Positions 41,871-54,438 are shown, counted from the first letter of the stretch. The stretch is 64,000 nt of DNA from Luzula sylvatica (GCA_946800325.1 OX326959.1:43585566-43649565); one strand, 5' to 3'. A program made the numbers and translations. The notes: generated from the letters alone by a model not told the origin.

Positions 41871-42069
41871 ACTCGACAACAACAATTCCACTCCCATATG
41901 AATTTCACTTTTCGAGTCTATTCAATACAGTCGTCTCCAGCTAGCTCTCCAATAAAGTCTCATATTAATTCTTCATCTCCAATTTGTTTTTCCTCTTCGT
42001 TCTCCATCTCCTCCCACCTATCCAGCATCATATGTAACTATGTAACTATGTAAGAGAGGTATTATATCA

Positions 42070-43640
42070 TGTTCTCTAATTTTCTTGGCAATATCACGAT
42101 GAATCATCAATTCATGATTAATCCACTAATTATTTATATTAATTAACTATTAATTCAAATTTATTAATTTTAAATATTTTTAATTGATAGAGACCTTAAT
42201 TATATATTTAATTTTTAATAACTATGAATTAATTGTTGATTCATTTTGTTAATGGAGATGTTAATTAATGTGGAAAAATATGAGAAATGAGGGAAAAAGT
42301 AGAATATTCCTATGTTAATTATTGTAAAAGAGTTGAGTGTTGATTTGTGAAGAAGATTGGCGGTGATTAATAAGGGAAAATATATGGCGCCTCTCAAATT
42401 CTCAATTGATTTCTTGATGCATCAATCCAACGAGTTTGATTGGATTAATTATATTCATTAATTGAATCAATCGAACTATTGATTTGATGGCTAATCAATT
42501 TCAATTAACCCATACAAATTTCCCTCAATTAACGCATCAAAACATCAAAGAAAGAGATTATGGAGTGCCATATATGACCCGTACTAATCCAATTAACCCC
42601 TACTCATCTCTTAATTGGAGAATAAGAGATGATGATGTTGTCCATGCTACATGCAATAAAATTAGGGACTTCCTATTTCTACAAGAATAGTGATGTGCAT
42701 TCCCTAGTACTCTTCCTCCATATTCTTGATGACGTGGATATGATTTAACACCATCAAAATTAACATATAAATACATGATTTAACATCTTAATTTATAATT
42801 TAATTATCTTAATTAATGGTTGAACATACAATTAAGATGTGAAACCATAAATTAAAGTGTTAAGGTGTTAAAATATTCATGTCATCAAGAATGTGGGAGG
42901 AGAGGTGGGGGTATGTCCAACATTTTCCTTTCTACAATGCTTCTTCATTTCTTCCTCATATTTATGATGACATCGTCGTGAGTGATTAACATCATAATTG
43001 TTAATTGTTAATTATTAATTAATTATTATTTTTTGAATATTCCTAATTAATTGTTAATTGATGAAAACTCTAGTTACATATTATTTTGTATTAATCGGGT
43101 AATACTCGTTAATTTACTTTGTTAATTAGGGTATTCGAATTGTGATGTTATCATGATTCTTCTGAGGGAATGAAAGGATACAGTAGAGTTTTCCTTAAAA
43201 TCATACGCCCGGCACTTCATCAACCTGTAGCTGACGTGGCACCTACGTTCCTGTCATGTCAGCACATTTGGTGGATGGAGAAAATCACTCAAGCCCGTTT
43301 ACACAACACTCGGACCCGTTAACTTGTTAAAGGATATTAGGGACAAAATGAAAGAACGTTGTAGGAAGAAGGAAAATGCGATGTAGAAAAAAGGAAAGAA
43401 TTTTCTCGCCCTCTCGCTCTGTTGACGATCGATCCAGATAGGTTTCGTTGTAGTCGTCTAGCCCTCGTCGTCGTCCTTGAGTTTCAGTTTGTTGTTTCTA
43501 CGATACGACAATACTATGTTTTGTTTTTGCTGCTCTATTCACTAATACACGACAATAGTCTGTTTCTCAACTTTTTACGTACATTGAGATTGCTCTACTT
43601 TGTTCACCGCTCATACCTCAATACTCTGTTTTTCTTTGTT
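42070..43640. other. AT-rich intergenic DNA shared by both duplicates
   Basis: Counterpart of 13984-16630 without the two hAT-type MITEs. No gene seen. Confidence 0.7.
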
Positions 43641-43980
43641 CGAGCCAAATGAAGGCCGTGAAACTCTCAAACATATACCTCTTTGGTAGGATCACATCCA
43701 ATTACATCCAATTACATCTCTTGAATCATTCGTTAGATAGGCATCGAGTCCAACCCAATATTTCTTGTGTAAAATCTAACTATATGACCCAATTACAAAT
43801 GAACCTGACGAAGACTGTGAAACTCTCAATAAAATTGTTTTAAGTCTAAATCATGTCCAAAGAATGAACCACTATTGAGCCAGAAGAAGACCGTGAAATT
43901 CCCATTAGTCCCCAAACAACACTTATTTTTTGTGCTTATTATTCCACTCACGAGCCAGACGGAGACCATGAAACCCGTAA
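43641..43980. repeat. Degenerate ~77-bp repeat, right copy
   Basis: Counterpart of 16630-16950: GAAGACCGTGAAA-type words at about 43641, 43800, 43876 and 43952, spacing 76 bases for the last three. Confidence 0.6.
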
Positions 43981-44047
43981 AGTCTCGAAAGTTTCAGATC
44001 ATAGAAAGCATTTCCAAGACTTAATAATTTTTAAATGGAGGAATTAA

Positions 44048-45818
44048 TAAAAATATGTAGTTTAATACCAATTTTCCGAATTGCATCCCAATATCGTATA
44101 AACGACATCACATATCATTTAAATGTTTGACCCACTTCGTTTAAACGAATCCCATATTGGTTCAAACGAATAAACAACCAAAAAAAATTTGGACAAATTT
44201 TGCCCTTTTATGTTTAAACGAGATTGAACTTCATTCAAATACAACATATTCGTTTAAAGGAATTCTTGTTTCATTTACACCGAGAATTTATCCAAAAAGA
44301 TTTGGACGATTCGGAATCCGTTTAGTTTAAACTCACTGGAATTGTGTTTAAACGAAATTAATGTGTCACCATGCGTTTAAACGAACCATACGTGAGTTTA
44401 AACGCACCGTGTCCAAAACTTACTGCCATCTTTCGAAAATTGTTTGCATCCTTTCACTAATCCGCAAAAATGAAAATCATAAATCATTCAAATAGAAAAT
44501 AGTTCTTGACGAACGTTGTAGACAATCTTATTATCTATCCAATGCAATTTGGACCATCCAAATTTAGTTTGTGTGTGCAAATTACGGCAGTTTTACCAAA
44601 CGTTGTTTTCACGAAAATTGATTTCAAAGCAGTTTTATGATGAATCTAATTCACAAAACTTTTCTCAAACAACTTCAAACTATTATAGACCATCTCAATC
44701 AATCTAATATACAATGTTAATAGATCAAAATATTTAATCAATCTAATATCTAATATTAATTGATCAAAATCTTTAGTTTCTTTTAAACCAAGTCTTAATT
44801 ATAAAAATTAAGTAAAAACGATTTTCATCATATCTAATCCGATAGAAATATCAAAACGATTGTTGTAATACCACTGTAGGAAATTCTCACACTCATGTAC
44901 TATCCATGACACAGCGAAAATGCGCAATTCGCATGATCTAGAATCTCGTTTTGATATTATTCGTGTACGGAAGGAATAGTTTAAGTCATATCTTCACCAA
45001 ATTGATGGTGAGCGACGAGTTGAATCGTTATTCTTGCGTCTAGCACGTTCTCCTCCTAGTTGAACCGCGTGATTGATCACATGTCTCCTTACTCAAATAC
45101 ATGTACTCATAATCCACCTTGAACTCGAATTCACGAAGGGTTAACGATATCGTTAAGGCTTTTGCATTTTATCTGTTCAAACTTTCAAATTGAAAAAAAA
45201 AAAATCTTCTGTTTTCTATCTCATCTAAACAAGTATCAAGGTATAGAATGATTGAATTTTTTAGGAGGAGAGAGAATCATGTTTTTCAGGATATATACAC
45301 ATATATGAATAACATCTAGTGAAAAGGCACATGTTGAAACATAAAAAATTGCATGCACTCTTTCATTGTTCTGTATATAAATATTGATAAATTAGTCAAA
45401 CCAAAACCAAACCTTCACAAAAAGTTGTAAATAATCTAATTATATTTCCAACTTAGTTTGGATCAACTCAATTGGAGTTTGAAACCTAAAGTTACGGCAT
45501 TTTACTTACTGTAAAATTAAGTAAAATAAATGATAAATCGTTTCTTATATTTCATTAAAACGAAAATGATAAATCGTTCCAGATGAAAATAAATATTCAT
45601 GAAAGTTCTATATGATATCGTTATCTATCTGACCCATTTTGAACCATCCAAAATTAAGTTAGTATGTGAAAGTTGTTGCAGCTTTACTAAAACATGTTTT
45701 AACTGAATTTTTTTATTTTTATTGTATTCTACATATAACCGTTTCTTATCAATTTAACTATGTAAATATACATATGTGTGTCTAATATACATATTATTAA
45801 TTTTGTGTCAATTTTGAT
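44048..45818. repeat. GTTTAAAC-rich 1.78-kb unit, first tandem copy
   Basis: Offset to the next copy is 1775 bases. Diverged from both the left single copy and the second copy; it carries an extra ~50 bases near 45303-45352. Confidence 0.88.
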
Positions 45819-45826
45819 GTTCCAAA

Positions 45827-47535
45827 AATATGTAGTTTAACACCGATTTTCCGAATCTGCATCCAATATCATATAAACGACATCACATATCATTTAAATG
45901 TTTGACCCACTTCGTTTAAACGAATCCCATATTCGTCCAAACGAATAAACTACCAAAACAATTATGTACAAATTTTGCCCTTTTGCGTTTAAACGAGATT
46001 GAACTTCATTCAAATACAACATATTCGTTTAAAGAAATTCTTGTTTCGTTTACACCAAGAATTTATCCAAAAAAGATTTGGACGTTTTGGAATCCGTTTA
46101 GTCTAAACTCACTGGAATTGTGTTTAAACGAAATTAATGTGTCACCATGCGTTTAAACAAATCATACGTGAGTTTAAACGCACCGTGTCCAAAACTTACT
46201 GCCATCTTTCGAAAATTGGTTGCAACCTTTCTCTGATCCGTAAATGAAAATCATAAATCATTCAAACTGAAAATAGTTCTTGACGAACGTTGTAGACAAT
46301 CTTATTATCTATCCAATGCAATTTGGATCATCCAAATTTAGTTTGTGTGTGCAAATTATGGCAGTTTTACCAAACGTTGTTTTCACGAAAATTGATTTCG
46401 AGGCAGTTTTACGATGAATCTAATTCACAAAACTTTTCTCAAACAACTTCAAACTATTATAGACTATCTCAATCAATCTAATATACAATGTTAATTGATC
46501 TAAATATTTAATCCATCTAATATCTAGATCAAAATCTTTAGTTTCTTTTAAACCAAGTCTTAATTATAAAAATTAAGTAAGAACGATTTTCATCATATCT
46601 AATCCGACGGAAATATCAAAACGATTGTTCTTATACCACTGTAGGAAATTCTCACACTCACGTACCCATACATGCCGCAGCGAAAATGCGCAATTCGCAT
46701 GATCTAGAATCTCGTTTTGATATTACTCGTCTACGGAAGAAATAGTTTAAGTCGTATCTTCACCAAATTGATGGTGAACGACGAGTTGAATCGTTATTCT
46801 TGCGTCTAGCACGTTCTCCTCCTAGTTTAACCACATGATTGATCACATGTCTCCTTACTCAAAGACATGTACTCATAATCCACCTTGAACTCGACTTCAC
46901 GAAGGGTTAACGATATCGTTAAGGCTTTTGCATTTTATCTGTTCAAACTTTCAAATTGAGAAAAAAAAAATTCTTCTGTTTTCTATCTCATCTAAACAAG
47001 TCTCATGGTATAGAATGATTGAATTTTTTAGGAGGAGACATAATCATGTTTTCAGGATATATACACTTACATGCACTCTTTCACTATTCTGTAAATAAAT
47101 ATTGATAAAATAGGCAAACCAAGTCCAAACCTTGACAAAAGTTGTAAATAATCTAATTATATTTCCAATTTAGTTTGGGTCAACTCAATTGGAGTTCGAA
47201 ACCTAAAGTTACGGCGTTTTACTTACTATATGCAAAATTGTCATACCTTTTTCGTATTTCATTAAAATGAAATTGATAAAAAAATCGTTCCAAATGAAAA
47301 TAAATCTTCATGAAAATTCTATATGATATCGTTATCTATCTGACCCATTTTGAACCATCCAAATTTAAGTTAGTATGTGAAAGTTGTTGCAACTTAACTA
47401 AAAACTTGTTTTAACTGAATTTTTTTCTTTTAATTGTATTCTTCATATAACCGTTTTTTATCAATTTAACTATGTAAATATACATGTGTGTGTCTGATAT
47501 ACATATTATTAATTTTGTGTCCATTTTGATACAAA
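45827..47535. repeat. GTTTAAAC-rich 1.78-kb unit, second tandem copy
   Basis: Closer to the left-duplicate unit (17001-18715) than to its tandem neighbour, for example in CATACATGCCGCAGCG. Followed directly by the exon-like block also present at 18720. Confidence 0.88.
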
Positions 47536-47606
47536 TCTTTTCAATTTTGGCATTCAGATTGATTAGCAAGCTCGAAGAGGAGCTTGGGAGTGCTCACCGG
47601 AAGAGC

Positions 47607-47777
47607 TCAAAAGGAGATCAGTGAATGGAGTTGAGAACTACGCAGAGAGTCTGTGGAGGGGGACAGATCTGTAGAAGGGATTGAGACAAATCTGCGAAAA
47701 GGGGTAGGAGTGGGAAAATAGGGGGTCGGAAGAATGTGGATATGGTATTGATTAGAGGAAGAGAGTGGGCGGAGGCA

Positions 47778-47840
<63 letters not shown>

Positions 47841-47882
47841 GAGGTCGTGGTGGAGGATGTGCCTGCATTCCCCAGATTTCAA
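47607..47882 (-). pseudogene. Exon-like frame disrupted by a C/G homopolymer
   Basis: Minus-strand frame matching 18720-18974 (CLRPLSSSNQYHIHILPTP shared), but the N-terminal Ser/Pro codons are replaced by a poly-Pro run encoded by the homopolymer. Kept as a counterpart only; no evidence of expression. Confidence 0.3.
47779..47839. repeat. 61-base G homopolymer
   Basis: G at every position from 47779 to 47839. The left duplicate has only an ordinary GGGGGGAGGGAGG-type purine stretch at 18938-18972. An assembly or polishing artefact is possible at this length. Confidence 0.95.
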
Positions 47883-48064
47883 ACCCTTTTGTGTTCCCTT
47901 TCTTTCACTCTTTTAGGGTTTCACCAAGAGTCCGGTTATAGTTTTTATTGTTGTTCATTTATGGTAAGTATATCTAATTCAAAATTCAAAGAAATGAATA
48001 TGATATCACTTTCTTGTATCGGGAGAAAATGAGATAAGAGTAGAGTCGTGTATGTATAGAGTTA

Positions 48065-48672
48065 CGATGACACTATTGCAAAATCTAACATGTTTAAATG
48101 ACAGCGATTTCAAAAAAAAATATTAAATGATCATCTATGGTGATTGATGTTTATTACATTTATTTATTATTATTTCTATCTTTCATGAATTATATTAAAT
48201 TATGTTTTCTAGTATTATGAAAAATCAAATCTAACAAATATATATTAGTTTTTATATTTATATATATGATATGTTACAATTTAATTGCAAAAACTAACAT
48301 GACTCAAATGAGAGCGATTTCAAAAAAAAACAAATATCAAATGATCATTATACCTATGGTGATTTACGTTTATTACATTTATCTATTATTCTATCTTCCA
48401 TGAATTATATTAAAATATGTTTCCTAATATTATGAAATATCAAATCTAACCAATATATGATACGTTACAATTTAATTGATCTTTTTTATTTTTATTTTTA
48501 AGGATCACAATATTTTTTTATGTGAAAAATTGATTTGCATGATCTATGAAAAGTCATAAACAAATAGATAAATGTAAGAAATATCAATCATCATTAATAG
48601 GATATAATCATTATTTTATAAAACAATATACAATCGTTTTTAATTAAGTCATATTCGTTCTCTTGCAATAAG
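48065..48672. mobile_element. Long-TIR element, right counterpart of 19190-19792
   Basis: Same position, ends and TAGAGTTA flanks (48057-48064 and 48673-48680) as the left copy. Confidence 0.8.
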
Positions 48673-48732
48673 TAGAGTTATTAATTCTTCTTGTTGAAAT
48701 TAGTAATTTTCTTGTTAATATATTATGGGTGA

Positions 48733-48905
48733 CACAAAATATACCGACCCAAAAGACAGTTAGGAACGGCTAGACCCTGTCAGGGTCGGAGGCTTCAGGG
48801 ACGGTTCTACAGGGATGGTTAACCGACCCCAAATTGATTAGGGACGGTTTTGAGGTTATTTAGGGACGGTTTAAACCAACCCAAATTAAGTGTTGTGTTA
48901 TAGTG
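48733..48905. mobile_element. CACTA-type terminal fragment, right counterpart
   Basis: Counterpart of 19853-20025 with the same flanking 39-base direct repeat; its terminus has decayed to TGTTATAGTG. Confidence 0.6.
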
Positions 48906-48938
48906 TTGAAATTAGTAATTTTCTTGTTAATATATTAT

Positions 48939-50542
48939 GGGTGATGCTATTGCAATAGCTAACTTGACTTAGTTAAGAGCAATTTAAATTTTCTTTTATC
49001 AAATGACAATCTATGGATGATGATTTATATTTATTACAATTATCAATTAGTGTAATTATCTTTCATAAATATATATTGGAATTGAAAAATATAAAAATAA
49101 CATATCTTAATAATAATAATAATAATAATACATTTTTTACATATTCGAAGATTAAATATAATTTTCTAAATGAAGATTTAAAATCATGGACTTCATTAAG
49201 ATAATAAAACGGAATGTATGAATAATTTGACTTATATATATTTCAATATTTATTATATTTTATTCATCATAATGTTACAAAAAAAAAAATTCATGATTGA
49301 GAGAAAATAATTTATCAATCCCCTTATTTTGGACCCATATTTATGCAATATCCTCATGCCACATCATCACAATTATTTCAACCATTAGATTATGATATAT
49401 TGCAACATATGAACCTTGGATTAACTTGTGATTTTGTGTGATTATTTTTTATTGTAGACACTTATGACTCCCTAATTTTGCACATAGTTTTAAGCAATTT
49501 TAGAAGGCCACATCACCTTGATGATGTGTCAAAAAATTATTCGTTAGGTTCACGCTGGAACAGTTGTATTTGATTTCAATAATTTTCACAATATGTTACA
49601 TGATCAATTGTGAATACAAATAGCATGTGAAGAGTTTAAATATCTAACATTAATAAATTAATATATAATATCATAAAACATACATCAAATATTATTAGTA
49701 TTTTTCATAATATAATTTGAAAAAATTAAGAAATATATTCACCTGAATTTTATCTTTAATTTGAGATCCATATTATCATATATTCAATATTTTTCTCCAA
49801 CTTAAAATTATGAAAACTATTGTTAAAAAAATATAAAAAATAAACATAATTACATTAATGACTTGTAAGCCTTATTATTATTATATTTAAAATTATAATC
49901 GAAAAAAATGCACATACTACTAAGTATGTTATATTTGTTTTTTTTTTTTACTTAAAACAATTTCTTATAAATCTTTAAAAAAATATGACAGATATTTATT
50001 TACTAAACACAAATAATTTCTTTAACTTATATAATATTTTTTAATAATAAACATGCACAAAATTTATCAGACACAAATAATTTTTTTAATTTTTTGAAAT
50101 ATTATTATTCTTATTTTTAGATATGAAAATTTAAAATATCATATCGTTTTGCTTTTTATTGATGTCCACACAAGTTATTTTATTACTTTATAGTAACATT
50201 TTTTTTATATGTGTTGTATTAAACTATTAAATAAATGTTTTGCATTGTGGCGGACTCAAAAATAGTATAATAATTTTGTCATCCTCAAACTTTCTTAATC
50301 AATATGATTTTTAATTTCAAGAAGTCATATGTTTGATCTCGAAAAATTATTACTATATATTATTTGTATGCAAAACAAATGAGACAAAATCGCCGCGAAG
50401 CATGGATAATCTCCTAGTAATATTAATATATGAGAGTCATAAGTAGCAAGCAAAATAAATTGGGATATAAAAGTCATTTCTGACAAAAATAAATGTAATT
50501 GCTCTTCATTTAGCCACGTTAGCTCTTGCAATAACGTCATCC
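48939..50542. mobile_element. Long-TIR element interrupted by a Helitron
   Basis: Left end GGGTGATGCTATTGCAATAG and right end (complement) GGATGACGTTATTGCAAGAG with ~80 bases of inverted homology; perfect 8-bp duplication TATATTAT at 48931-48938 and 50543-50550. Removing the Helitron leaves about 500 bases. It contains the TAATAATAATAAT repeat near 49110. Confidence 0.85.
49315..50417 (+). mobile_element. Complete small Helitron, 1103 bp
   Basis: Starts TCAATCCCCTTATTTTGG after A (49314) and ends CTCCTAG (to 50417) before T, with a decayed GC hairpin CGCCGCGAAGCATGG near 50391. Related to 51022-52319 and 20434-21236. Non-coding. Confidence 0.85.
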
Positions 50543-50550
50543 TATATTAT

Positions 50551-51021
50551 TGATTTTTTTTAACTATGGATTTTAAGTTCTAACTATATTTAGGATATTG
50601 GTATTTTAAGAGCCAATTTTGGACGTAACACAAATTTAAAAGAAAAATAATTCGTGACTATTTTATCCCCAGAAATGATACATGTACAGAAGTAAATCAC
50701 AAAATTATTACCGAAGTAATATTAATGGAAATAATTCAATATGGGTCCCACAATATTATTTTCTTGGGAGGGCATTCAGGATTAAATTTGTAGTTTGTTT
50801 CGGTAGATGTAGCATTTTTTATTTTATCCCTATTTATATTTAGTGCATGAAAATTTTAGGTGAATCTAAATTTATTTCCGAAATGAACACTTTCCACTTT
50901 TCCTCCATAATATGATATGATAATACAAATCTTTACTTGTTCTTTTATTACTGGCGTGATTTTTTTTATAAAAAAAAATATATACTTGCACTTGAATGAA
51001 TTAAATATATTAAACAATTTA
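50551..51021. other. Intergenic DNA
   Basis: No gene seen. From about 50880 it matches 27360-27495 of the left duplicate. Confidence 0.6.
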
Positions 51022-52319
51022 CCAACTCCTTATTTTGGACTCATCTTTATGCAATTTTCTCATGCCACCTCATCACAACCCATGCCACATCATCACAATT
51101 ATTTCAACCATTAGATTATGATATGTGGCAATATATGAACCATAGATTAATTTTTGATTTTGTGTGATTATGTTTTATTTGTAGATTTACACATACTTTT
51201 AAGCAATTTTAGAAGACACATCACCTTACACTTATGACGTGTCAAAATATTATTTGTTAAGTTCATGTTGAACCAATTGTATTTGATTTTGAATTTTTTC
51301 ACAATATGTTACATGATCAATTGTGAATACAAATAGAATGTGAAGAGTTTAAATATCTAACATTAATAAATTAATATATAATATCATAAATACATCAAAT
51401 ATTGTTAGTATTTTCATAATATAATTTAAAAAAACTAAGAAATATATTCGCTTGAATTTTATCTTTATTTTGAGATCCATATTATCATATATTTAATATT
51501 TTTCTCTAACTTAAAATTATGAAAACAGTTATGTAAAATAAATATATAAAAATAAATATAATTACATTAATGGCTTGTAAGCCTAATAATTATTATTTTT
51601 AAAATTATAATTGATAAAAATTGCACATACTATTAAGTATGTTATTATCATATATTCAATACTTTTCTCTAACATAAAATTATGAAAACAATTATGTAAA
51701 AAAAAATATAAAAAAAAATATAATTACATTAATGACTTATAATCATAATTATTATTATTATTATTAAACATGTAATTGAAAAAAATTGCACATCCTAATA
51801 ATTATTTTTTTTTTAAAAAAGTTATCTTATATTTGTATTTTTACTTAAAACAGTTTCATGTTAATCTCTACAAAAATAATGAATATATTTATTTACTAAA
51901 CACAAATAATTTCTTTAACTTATATAATATTTTTCAATAATAAACATGAAACATAAAAATTATCAGACACAAATAATTTTTTTTAACTTTTACAATGCTA
52001 TTTTTCTTAATTTTAGATATGAAAATTTAGAATATCATATGGTTTTGATTTTTGTTTATGTCCACGCATGTTGTTTTATTGTTTTATAGTGACATTTATT
52101 CTTTTTTGTATATGTTGTATTAAAGTACTAAATAAATATTTTGCAATGTGTCATATTCAAATATAATATAATAATTTTGTCATAATCAAACTTCCTTAAA
52201 CAATATGATATTTATTTTTATAAAGGCTTATATTTGATCCCGAAAAATCATAACTATATATTATGTGTATGGTAAATCAAATGAAACAAAACCGCCGCGA
52301 AACGCGGGTAATCTCCTAG
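51022..52319 (+). mobile_element. Small Helitron, 1298 bp
   Basis: Starts CCAACTCCTTATTTTGG, a one-base variant of the TCAATCCCC start, and ends with hairpin CCGCCGCGAAACGCGGG and CTAG at 52316-52319 before T. The left duplicate is empty near 27500. An internal ~200-base segment (TATTATCATATATTCAATA) is duplicated near 51480 and 51650. Confidence 0.82.
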
Positions 52320-52874
52320 TTTATAAAATAAATATCTAATCATCTTTAAAATCAACAACACTATAAAATACTCACAAAACACCATATTTGATAATAATAA
52401 AAAAATCCTGAGGAGAATACAAAAAATTAACTGGTATGGCCTGTACAACAACAACAAAAAAGTTACACTTGTATTTTCACATTGGTGTAGATGACATACA
52501 ATTTAGGATCGGGTATTGCTAATTTTTGGAAAGTTTGATGCTGCAGCGAGAAGGTGTTAGATCAAACAAATATGACATGATTTGTAAGCATAATAGATTT
52601 AACAAAAGTAAATAAAATCCCAAGAAAATAAATATGAGTCAACAAAAAAAAACATGTTTTTTTTTTTCTTTATAAATTTTCGGGTTTGGTTTTTTCGCCT
52701 TCAAAAAAGATCATTTTTGGTATAGTTGTGCTATAATATTTTGATTCATTTCAACATCTGAGTAAATATTTTGATAATATACTACTAATGCTGGATGTAA
52801 ATGTAACTTTTACGCTAAAATAGGGAAACTAACAACAAAATAAAAACTCCGCAACGTAACGGGTATTATCCTAG
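52320..52874 (+). mobile_element. Helitron 3' part, right counterpart
   Basis: Matches 27500-28069, ending with hairpin CCGCAACGTAACGG and CTAG at 52871-52874 before T. 5' end not located. Confidence 0.65.
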
Positions 52875-53079
52875 TTATACATAATTTCGTGCGAAGTAAG
52901 AAACGATCGCAACACCTCGTTCATTTGAAATGAATATTGTACCCCTATTAACCAGGAGAAAAAATACATAAAAGAGGACCAATCAATTCTTGTTCTCGTT
53001 TCGTTCGAAAATAATTTGTTCGAAATGCAACAAAACACAATTTAAGTAGTAACTGAATTTAACGGTACATCAAAATACT

Positions 53080-54438
53080 TCAATCAGAAAGGAGCTTTAA
53101 ACCGTTCGAAAAATATTTCTTAAATAAATCCATCTCACTCTTGCTTAACGCGATTCCAATCTCAACCCCGCCTTCCTCTTCTCTACTCTCTGCCAATGCC
53201 ATGGCTCCCGTTTTTGCCACAGAAATAATCTCGACTTTACTTGGTTTTCCAAATCCAAAATCCACACTATAAACCCGAAACTTTGGTGATCCGGCCACGC
53301 TAAGAATTGTAATACCGGCAGTAGGTTTGAAATCATCCAACCATTTGTCAGCCCCCCCTTTCAACCCGTTTTTCAATTGTTCAAAGGACTTGCCAATGGC
53401 TTCGGCTGCACAAACAATTCCATCATCTTTAATTAGATTGGATACTTCGGTCCAAGGTAAACAAACTCGGATGCAATTCCCAAAATAATTTTCTGGAATT
53501 TGCGGTGAAATTCGGGATCTATAATCTGCTGGAATTATAAGATAAGATTTATTGGTACTATTTATTGCTTTTACTTTAACATAGCCTACCCACGTATATG
53601 CAAAGGTAACTACTAATGTTGACAAATGAACGGATATATTTCTTTTCTCCATCTTGGTAGAGATAATTTCCCTGAGCTTTTGTATATGGCTTTTTCGTAA
53701 AGTAAATGTTTCTAGAACGAGATCACTCGTACATTTGTTGAATGGCTCGGGCCCTTCTGATCGAGATTTTTTGTTATTTGGTATTAGATTGTAGAAAAAT
53801 GAGTAGAGGTTAGAAGGATCAGGGATTAGACTCCTATCAAAGATGGGAATTTGAGAAGATGACAACAGGGCTCCGCCAGAGTGACAAGTGGCAGCCCATG
53901 CGTGCATGAATTGCATGGAGCTCATTCCATCGCAAGCTGTATGGTGTATTGATGTTCCGATAATTATACCTTGTTCAGGAAATACAGTTACCTGAACGGC
54001 AAAAAGTGGTTGTAATTCATTAGATTTTGGCAATTTAGGTACCAAACCCTCGAAAAGAGGAACCTCGCGTTCTTGGTCCTTGGTCAAATCTATAAACTTG
54101 GCGTTAGACTCGACGACCGTGAACGCCACGGAATCACCAACAGCATAATAAAGCTCAAACCTATCTTCAGTTCCGGGGGTGCGTCTGCTATTCCCCGCGA
54201 GGGGATGGTAAGTTTTGAGGGTGAGGGAGAGTGAAGCTTTGAGAGAGGGTAGGAGAGAGGAGAGGAAATGAGAGGTAGAGTGAGGATAAGGGTAGAAGAA
54301 GAGTCGTTCAACTGGTGGCTGAACTATCCAAAACACATCGAAGAATGTGAACGGAATAGACACATTCTCAGATACAAAATCCGGGGGCGGAGCTACTCGA
54401 GATTCCTCGACGAGTTTTAGAAGATGAGATTCTGCCAT
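53080..54438 (-). CDS. BAHD acyltransferase, malonyltransferase-like (copy C)
   Basis: Intact single-exon gene, 452 aa, about 96% identical to copy B. HTACD (166-170), YFGNC (318-322) with the same IRVCLP context, DFGFG (393-397) and the KLLSD tail. Differences from copy B include Phe21, Ser23, Val26, His78, Ala180, Asn293, Ile301, Trp329, Asp339 and Gly349; at 339 and 349 copy C keeps the residue found in copy A. Trp329 (CLPWTEV) next to the clade motif is unique. Same predicted reaction and compartment as its paralogs; acceptor unknown. Its 3' flank matches that of copy B minus the hAT-type insertion, while its 5' flank diverges beyond ~50 bases upstream, so expression may differ. Confidence 0.95.
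   Translation of the reverse strand: MAESHLLKLVEESRVAPPPDFVSENVSIPFTFFDVFWIVQPPVERLFFYPYPHSTSHFLSSLLPSLKASLSLTLKTYHPLAGNSRRTPGTEDRFELYYAVGDSVAFTVVESNAKFIDLTKDQEREVPLFEGLVPKLPKSNELQPLFAVQVTVFPEQGIIIGTSIHHTACDGMSSMQFMHAWAATCHSGGALLSSSQIPIFDRSLIPDPSNLYSFFYNLIPNNKKSRSEGPEPFNKCTSDLVLETFTLRKSHIQKLREIISTKMEKRNISVHLSTLVVTFAYTWVGYVKVKAINSTNKSYLIIPADYRSRISPQIPENYFGNCIRVCLPWTEVSNLIKDDGIVCAAEAIGKSFEQLKNGLKGGADKWLDDFKPTAGITILSVAGSPKFRVYSVDFGFGKPSKVEIISVAKTGAMALAESREEEGGVEIGIALSKSEMDLFKKYFSNGLKLLSD

Larger units (their letters stand above)
30887..52949. repeat. Segmental duplication, right copy of BAHD intergenic unit
   Basis: Counterpart of 4752-28144, in the same order. Copy-specific insertions are listed separately. 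Divergence between shared blocks is visible but modest, on the order of several percent by eye. Confidence 0.9.

Noticed and set aside
47607..47882. Poly-proline protein gene
   Set aside because: The proline run is a homopolymer of C on the minus strand; the left duplicate has an unrelated mixed purine tract there.
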